From the NCBI RefSeq assembly GCF_010729485.1, contig NZ_AP022609.1, forward strand, positions 3,472,001 to 3,536,000: a stretch of 64,000 bases of DNA, in the 5' to 3' direction. Below, piece after piece: positions 58,181 to 64,000 of this stretch. The notes under the pieces are model-generated. The model searched no databases, was not told where the DNA came from, and worked only from the letters and a program-made list of their open reading frames with translations. Position 1 is the stretch's first letter. Each line of letters begins with the position of its first letter. The position numbers and the translations under genes were made by a program. Origin of the DNA: Mycolicibacter hiberniae (lineage in GTDB: Bacteria > Actinomycetota > Actinomycetes > Mycobacteriales > Mycobacteriaceae).

Positions 58181-58929
58181 CGCTCCAGCGCGGACCGCGC
58201 CACCGACAGCTCGGCCTCACCGCCCAGTCGAGCTTGACGTCCGGCCCGATCGCCGGCCCGTCGCGCCGCCGAGGAGTACCCCGCCGCCGCCCGAGTGGCC
58301 CGCCAGGTACCACGCGCCTTGGAGGTGCCGCGGTAGAAGTCCTGCAGTTCGATCTCTTTGTTGCGCAACGCGATCGCAGTCCCGGGAGTTCTTTTCCGGC
58401 CGGACTCGGCCTCGCGCCGGGCCTCGTCTCGCGCCTCGGCCAGCCGCTGGGCGACCCGGGCCCCGAACGCCAGGTGAAAGTTGAGCCGGGCGGTGATGGT
58501 GGGAGTCGGGCGGTGCGCACCCGTGGCGATGTAGGCGTCGGAGGCCCGCACCATCTGAACGACCAGACTCGCGTAGAGGGCGTGGGTGGCGTCGATGTCC
58601 TCGGCGAACCCGTAGGCGTAGACGTAGGTGGAGTTCATTGCCACGTCGCATCGCACGTCGTTGGCGGCGGCGATCCCCACGAACAGCTGCACATAGGTGC
58701 GCAATCCCTTGGTTCCGGGCGATCCGATGGTGATGGTGCGCTGCACCGGTGCCGTCGCAGCGGTCCGGTTGGCGGAGTGGGCCCGCGCCACCGCCAGATC
58801 GATGGAGGTGGCGGTGGCCAGCCGTTGTGCCGCCGCCATGAAAGCGTCCGCCTCATGGGCGTTGTCGGTGCCCTCCGCCTGACGTAACAGCGCGGCGATC
58901 CGCGCCAGCATCTTGTCGTCGGGGCTCAT
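58177..58929 (-). CDS. DUF2786 domain protein
   Basis: 250 residues. The N-terminal DUF2786 segment (MLARIAALLRQAEGTDNAHEADAFMAAAQ, residues 7-35) is followed by a mixed domain and an Arg/Ala-rich C-terminal helix. Function unknown. Start ATG has GAGGAG 8 bases upstream, inside a leaderless 18-codon ORF that ends over this start. Downstream metallohydrolase overlaps by 4 bases. Confidence 0.82.
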   Translation of the reverse strand: MSPDDKMLARIAALLRQAEGTDNAHEADAFMAAAQRLATATSIDLAVARAHSANRTAATAPVQRTITIGSPGTKGLRTYVQLFVGIAAANDVRCDVAMNSTYVYAYGFAEDIDATHALYASLVVQMVRASDAYIATGAHRPTPTITARLNFHLAFGARVAQRLAEARDEARREAESGRKRTPGTAIALRNKEIELQDFYRGTSKARGTWRATRAAAGYSSAARRAGDRAGRQARLGGEAELSVARSALER

Positions 58930-58982
58930 GACCGCCGCTCCTCGGCATCGCTGCGCTCTGCCTCGTCAACGTCGGGGCTCAT
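58926..58982 (-). CDS. 18-codon leaderless leader ORF (MSPDVDEAERSDAEERRS)
   Basis: ATG at 58982 with a TAGCGT -10 (58990-58995) 7 bases upstream, so the predicted mRNA starts at this codon. The codons for EE hold the GAGGAG Shine-Dalgarno of the DUF2786 gene, and its TGA overlaps that gene's ATG (ATGA). Its first 14 bases, including the ATG context, duplicate the start of the main gene (58917-58930 and 58970-58983). A translational coupling or regulatory leader is likely. Confidence 0.5.
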   Translation of the reverse strand: MSPDVDEAERSDAEERRS

Positions 58983-58989
58983 GGGCGCC

Positions 58990-58995
58990 ACGCTA
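58990..58995 (-). promoter_or_regulatory. -10 element for the leader ORF/DUF2786 transcript
   Basis: TAGCGT on the minus strand, 7 bases before the leader ATG. Confidence 0.45.
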
Positions 58996-59026
58996 GCCGA
59001 CGCCGGCGACACCCGGCGCCGGTGAC

Positions 59027-60724
<1,698 letters not shown>

Positions 60725-60726
60725 TC

Positions 60727-61851
60727 ATGAAGACCAAGGGCGCATTGCTGTGGGAGCTGAACTCGCCGTGGCGGGTCGACGAGATCGAGTTGGGCGACCC
60801 TGTCGAAGGCGAAGTCCAGGTCCGGATGCACGCCGCGGGAATGTGCCACTCCGACTACCACGTCACCACCGGGGCCACCCCGATCGGTCTGCCGGCGCTG
60901 GGCGGCCACGAGGGTGCCGGGGTGATCACCAAGGTCGGCAAGTCGGTGACGGGCCTGGAAGAGGGCGACCATGTCGTGATGGCCTTCATCCCGGCGTGCG
61001 GTGCCTGCCCGCCGTGCATGAAGGGCTTCCGCTCGCTGTGTGATCGCGGCGCGGTGCTGCTGGGCGGCAAAGCCATCGCCGACGGCACGAACCGAATCCA
61101 CGCCGGCTCCCACGCGGTCTCCCCGATGAACCTGCTCGGCACGTTCGCGCCCTACATGACCGTGCATCAGGACTCCGTCGTCAAGATCGACAAGGACATC
61201 CCGTTCCAGACCGCCGCGATCATGGGTTGCGCGGTGCCTACCGGGTTCGGCTCGGCCACCAACGTCGCGGAGGTGAAGCCCGGCGAGACCGTCATCATCG
61301 TCGGGGTCGGCGGGATCGGCATGAGCGCCCTGCAGGGTGCGGTGCTCTCGGGCGCCCGGCGGGTGATCGCCATCGACCCGGTTCCCTTCAAGCGCGATCA
61401 AGCCGTCAAGTTCGGCGCCACCGGTGTGTATCCGTCGATGGCCGAGGCGATCATGCCGGTGATGGAGGAGACCTGGGGCCTGATGGCCGACAAGGTGATC
61501 ATTGCCGTCGGGGACATGAAGGGCGAGTACATCGAAGAGGCGATGACACTGACCGCCAAGACCGGCACCTGCGTGGTGACCGGAATGGGCGCGATGGCCG
61601 ACGCCGACGTCAAGCTGAACCTTTTCCTGTTCACCATGCTGCAGAAGACGTTGAAGGGCAACATCTTCGGCGGCGGTAGCTCGCACATCGAGACGCCCCG
61701 GCTGGCGGCCCTGTACAAGTCCGGCCTGCTCAAGCTCGACGAGATGATCACCACGACCTACAAGCTCGAAGACGTCAACGCCGGCTACCAGGACATGGTG
61801 GACGGCAAGAACATCCGCGGCGTGATCACCTACGACGAGTCGGACTGGTAG
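60727..61851 (+). CDS. NDMA-type zinc alcohol dehydrogenase
   Basis: 374-residue medium-chain dehydrogenase. Catalytic zinc ligands in AAGMCHSDYH and GGHEGAGVI; structural-zinc Cys set in CGACPPCMKGFRSLCDRG; Rossmann motif IVGVGGIGMSALQGA; the actinobacterial NDMA-dependent subgroup feature of a tightly held NAD(H) is inferred from overall likeness to Rv3086/Rv0761c types. Oxidises an alcohol, possibly from sterol or lipid breakdown, given the KstR-type box. Ends 4 bases before the convergent lipoprotein gene. Confidence 0.87.
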   Translation: MKTKGALLWELNSPWRVDEIELGDPVEGEVQVRMHAAGMCHSDYHVTTGATPIGLPALGGHEGAGVITKVGKSVTGLEEGDHVVMAFIPACGACPPCMKGFRSLCDRGAVLLGGKAIADGTNRIHAGSHAVSPMNLLGTFAPYMTVHQDSVVKIDKDIPFQTAAIMGCAVPTGFGSATNVAEVKPGETVIIVGVGGIGMSALQGAVLSGARRVIAIDPVPFKRDQAVKFGATGVYPSMAEAIMPVMEETWGLMADKVIIAVGDMKGEYIEEAMTLTAKTGTCVVTGMGAMADADVKLNLFLFTMLQKTLKGNIFGGGSSHIETPRLAALYKSGLLKLDEMITTTYKLEDVNAGYQDMVDGKNIRGVITYDESDW

Positions 61852-61855
61852 GCCA

Positions 61856-62416
61856 TCACTGCTTGTCTCGGGGCAGCCGGCAGCCGGTGTAACCGGACAC
61901 CACGAGGTTTCCCCGGTAACCGATTTTGATGAAAAGCCCGGTGGGGCCGTAGAAACCGACGTCGTGATTGCCCGGCTGGTTCGCCATCACCTGTACCTCG
62001 GTGGCGTCCAGCTTCGCAGCCGCCTCTTTGGCGATCTTTTCGAGCTTTGCCCAGGCCTGCTCTGACACGTCGACATTCTGCGCAATGGCGTTGGGGAGGA
62101 AGTACCGTTTGCCGTCGGTCTGCTCATAGGGCCGCTCGCATCGACCGCCCGAACCCTCGTGGATGGTCTCCCAGCTGACAGATGAGATGACCTCGCTTGC
62201 GGCCGTGGTTATCTCGTCCATCGCCGCCTGTACCTGGGTTTGGGTCTCCTCGAAGGACGGCAGAGATCTGAGCACGTCCAGGGCCTCTGCGGCCACGCTG
62301 GGCGGAGTGGGTTCATAAGGTTGAGACACGTGACATCCTGCGGTTAGTGCGGCGATGGCCAAGACAGCGGACAGGCATCGTCGCGGCTGGGGTGGGGATA
62401 TGTGGTGATCCGTCAA
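61856..62416 (-). CDS. LppA-like lipoprotein
   Basis: 186 residues. Signal peptide with lipobox AIAALTAGC, then a domain with SGGRCERPYEQTDGKRYFLP and VSGYTGCRLPRDK, the Cys pattern of mycobacterial LppA/LppB. Anchored outside the membrane; role unknown. The only suitable start is TTG at 62416, which overlaps the stop of the upstream hydrolase gene by 4 bases (TTGA). Confidence 0.78.
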   Translation of the reverse strand: MTDHHISPPQPRRCLSAVLAIAALTAGCHVSQPYEPTPPSVAAEALDVLRSLPSFEETQTQVQAAMDEITTAASEVISSVSWETIHEGSGGRCERPYEQTDGKRYFLPNAIAQNVDVSEQAWAKLEKIAKEAAAKLDATEVQVMANQPGNHDVGFYGPTGLFIKIGYRGNLVVSGYTGCRLPRDKQ

Positions 62417-64000
62417 TTTCCTCGAACCGCCTTGTCGCCGAGACCGGCCAGGACCGCGGCGATGTTGTAGTTGGTCGTCCGAATTCCTCCTCCGTCGGGG
62501 AAGCGCGGGTAATCGCTGTGGCCGTGCGCTTCCTGCAGCACGATGGCGCCGCCATGCCCGTCGGGCACGCTAGCGGCACCGGTGGCCAGTCGGGTGAATT
62601 CGGGGTTGGTGGCCGGGTTCGATCCGAAATCGCCGAATTCGTTGTTGAGGTAGGTGCCCAGGATCGGAATGCCCTGGCCCACCGCCCTGGCGTCGTAGGC
62701 CCATTGGATGGGGTCATCGGGGGTTTCCATCGCGTAGACCTGGCCGGCGTGCAGCTGCAGTTGCTCCGGCGTGGAGGCTGCGATTCCGGGGGACCCGTAG
62801 AACAGCGCCCGCGATACCCCGTGATCACCGGCCTCCTGCAGCGCCAGCCCGGTGGTCAGTGAACCGTAGGAATGCCCGATCGCGGTCAGATCGGCGGGAC
62901 CGCCGAGGTGCGAGGCCTGTATCCCGTCGTAGAAGCGGGCCAGATCGCGGGCGCCGGCCCGGGCAAGCTCGTCGTGGGCGACGCCCCAGATCCCGGACAG
63001 GGAAGCGGTTTTGTCGTCGAAGCCGGGCACCTGCGGCGGGTCGTAACCGATCCAGGCGATCGTCGAAACGGAATCTGTTGCGTGCCCGGGGGTAAGTCCC
63101 AACTGCCGCAGGGCCTCTTGCTGGAGGTTGGTCGCCTCTTCGGTCATTCCCCCGATGCTGCCGTGCACCGTGGTGTTGAGTCCGGGGGCGGTGACCGATA
63201 CGTGGGTCGCCTTATCCGGATCGCCGACCGCGATGGCGGCACGGGCCTGCGTGCCGCTTTCGGTGTCCAACAGCATCAGCTTGCGGTCCGGGCTGGCACT
63301 GACAGCCGAATCGACGGCCTGCAGGTCGGCCAGATACTTCGAGCCATCGCGCGCGGCGTCGTACTGGCGCTGCCAGTTCTCGTAGGCCACCCGGTCGTCG
63401 AATATTGCGCCCGGCTTGTTGGGACGCGGAATATTCTCGCCGGCAGCCCAGTCCGGGTGCTGGTTCTGCAACGCCTGCGCCTGCGCCGCGGCGGACTGTG
63501 CGCGCGCGAGTTCCTCGGCCAGGTGCCGCTTGTTGTAGTGGTCGTAGCCCAGGCCGTCCGGCGGGTCACAGGGCATCCCCGGATGGTTGCCGATGTTGTT
63601 GTCGGAGTTGTAGAGCCACTCCTTCTGTCCGGGCGTCAGGCTGTTCCAGAAGTCGTGGAACTGCTGTGGATCGTCGGGCACCGGTCCCGGTGGCGGCGCC
63701 GGAGCATCCGCGTCGAACCCGTCCAGGGCGTCGGCGGCGTCGTAGCCACCCTTCTCCCGCAGGTTCGTCAGGCCCTGCTGCAGTGTTTTGGCATAGGTGG
63801 TGCGGATGACGGTGCCGTTGTGCAGGGCGGTCGCGGTGTCGTCCTGAGCAAGCCGGCGGCACTGGGCGATCTCGGCGGCGTAGTCGTGGCCCTGGCTCTC
63901 CAGTTCCAGGCACTGCCCGATGCGGGCGTCCAGGACGATCAGGTTGGCGTTGAGTGCGGTGATGTTGGCCTGGGATGCGGCGCGGGCTTGGGCCAGGGTT
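62413..64000 (-). CDS. DUF1023 alpha/beta hydrolase, 5' end outside the window
   Basis: At least 528 residues are visible; the reading frame stays open from the stop at 62413 to the right edge, so the GTG near 63681 is internal. The N-terminal visible part is helical (NITALNANLIVLDARIGQCL, YAAEIAQCRRLAQDD), resembling WXG100/ESX-linked leader regions; then a Pro-rich hinge, FHDFWNSLTPGQKEWLY, and the DUF1023 hydrolase with Ser in LTAIGHSYGSLTTGLA and a His in QEAHGHSDYPRF. Mycobacterial members are of unknown role, sometimes linked to secretion. It overlaps the LppA-like gene. Confidence 0.82.
   Translation of the reverse strand, partial: TLAQARAASQANITALNANLIVLDARIGQCLELESQGHDYAAEIAQCRRLAQDDTATALHNGTVIRTTYAKTLQQGLTNLREKGGYDAADALDGFDADAPAPPPGPVPDDPQQFHDFWNSLTPGQKEWLYNSDNNIGNHPGMPCDPPDGLGYDHYNKRHLAEELARAQSAAAQAQALQNQHPDWAAGENIPRPNKPGAIFDDRVAYENWQRQYDAARDGSKYLADLQAVDSAVSASPDRKLMLLDTESGTQARAAIAVGDPDKATHVSVTAPGLNTTVHGSIGGMTEEATNLQQEALRQLGLTPGHATDSVSTIAWIGYDPPQVPGFDDKTASLSGIWGVAHDELARAGARDLARFYDGIQASHLGGPADLTAIGHSYGSLTTGLALQEAGDHGVSRALFYGSPGIAASTPEQLQLHAGQVYAMETPDDPIQWAYDARAVGQGIPILGTYLNNEFGDFGSNPATNPEFTRLATGAASVPDGHGGAIVLQEAHGHSDYPRFPDGGGIRTTNYNIAAVLAGLGDKAVRGN

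Overview
The window reads as chromosomal DNA of a mycobacterium (family Mycobacteriaceae). It is GC-rich throughout and uses many GTG starts. It carries genes found essentially only in this group: mmpL3, mmpL11 with its Rv0203-type haem carrier, the Mce-associated pair omamA/omamB, the PgfA-type DUF3068 protein, a MymT-type copper metallothionein, RicR, zmp1 and a WS/DGAT acyltransferase. From memory of the M. tuberculosis map, the order follows Rv0234c back to about Rv0183 in inverted orientation, so this is a conserved backbone segment with local insertions. Species cannot be named from the sequence. I saw no rRNA, tRNA, CRISPR array, insertion sequence or phage gene.

Layout. 1-5 kb: end of a succinate-semialdehyde dehydrogenase, a WrbA quinone reductase and luciferase-like monooxygenase divergent from a MarR regulator, a phosphotriesterase-like lactonase, and a TetR regulator. 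5-17 kb: a second TetR gene divergent from a DUF2236 oxygenase, then envelope genes (acyltransferase-3, PgfA-like protein, GT-C-like membrane protein, glycosyltransferase, methyltransferase) with a PhzF-like protein and a DCC thiol protein, then a KstR-box aldehyde dehydrogenase. 17-33 kb: lipid and steroid-type metabolism (four acyl-CoA dehydrogenase-family genes plus a FadE5-like one, two acyl-CoA synthetases, WS/DGAT, LipC and LipW esterases, Rv0216-type hydratase, arylamine N-acetyltransferase). 33-38 kb: pckA, two degenerate GTPase-like genes, trmB and a NYN-domain protein. 38-50 kb: mycolate and haem envelope transport (mmpL3, AI-2E family protein, Rv0204c-like protein, haem carrier, mmpL11, omamB/omamA). 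50-58 kb: zmp1, an L,D-transpeptidase, an MFS exporter, and a copper module (ricR, DUF305 lipoprotein, mymT) around ilvD. 58-64 kb: a metallohydrolase/DUF2786 pair, monoacylglycerol lipase, SDR, NDMA-type alcohol dehydrogenase, LppA-like lipoprotein and a DUF1023 hydrolase cut by the window edge.

How the parts work together. TMM export and polar growth (MmpL3 with a PgfA-like protein), haem uptake (haem carrier with MmpL11), Mce stability (OmamA/OmamB) and lipid or steroid catabolism are all represented. Three perfect matches to the KstR motif TNNAACNNGTTNNA (14806, 20607, 60701) tie the aldehyde dehydrogenase, the nat/acyltransferase/fadD divergon and the alcohol dehydrogenase to sterol control. 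Two perfect TACCC-N5-GGGTA RicR boxes (55339, 57339) tie the copper genes together.

The most unusual signals are regulatory. Many genes have a TANNNT -10 hexamer only 6-8 bases before the start codon, which implies leaderless mRNAs. In several places a tiny ORF, apparently leaderless or near-leaderless, carries the Shine-Dalgarno sequence of the main gene and ends in a stop that overlaps the main start by two bases (DUF2786, WS/DGAT, PgfA-like, LLM oxidoreductase, zmp1). Other points of note are a PhzF protein without its catalytic Glu, a haem carrier with a new tail that overlaps the neighbouring gene by 149 bases, and perfect palindromic operators next to the MarR and TetR genes.
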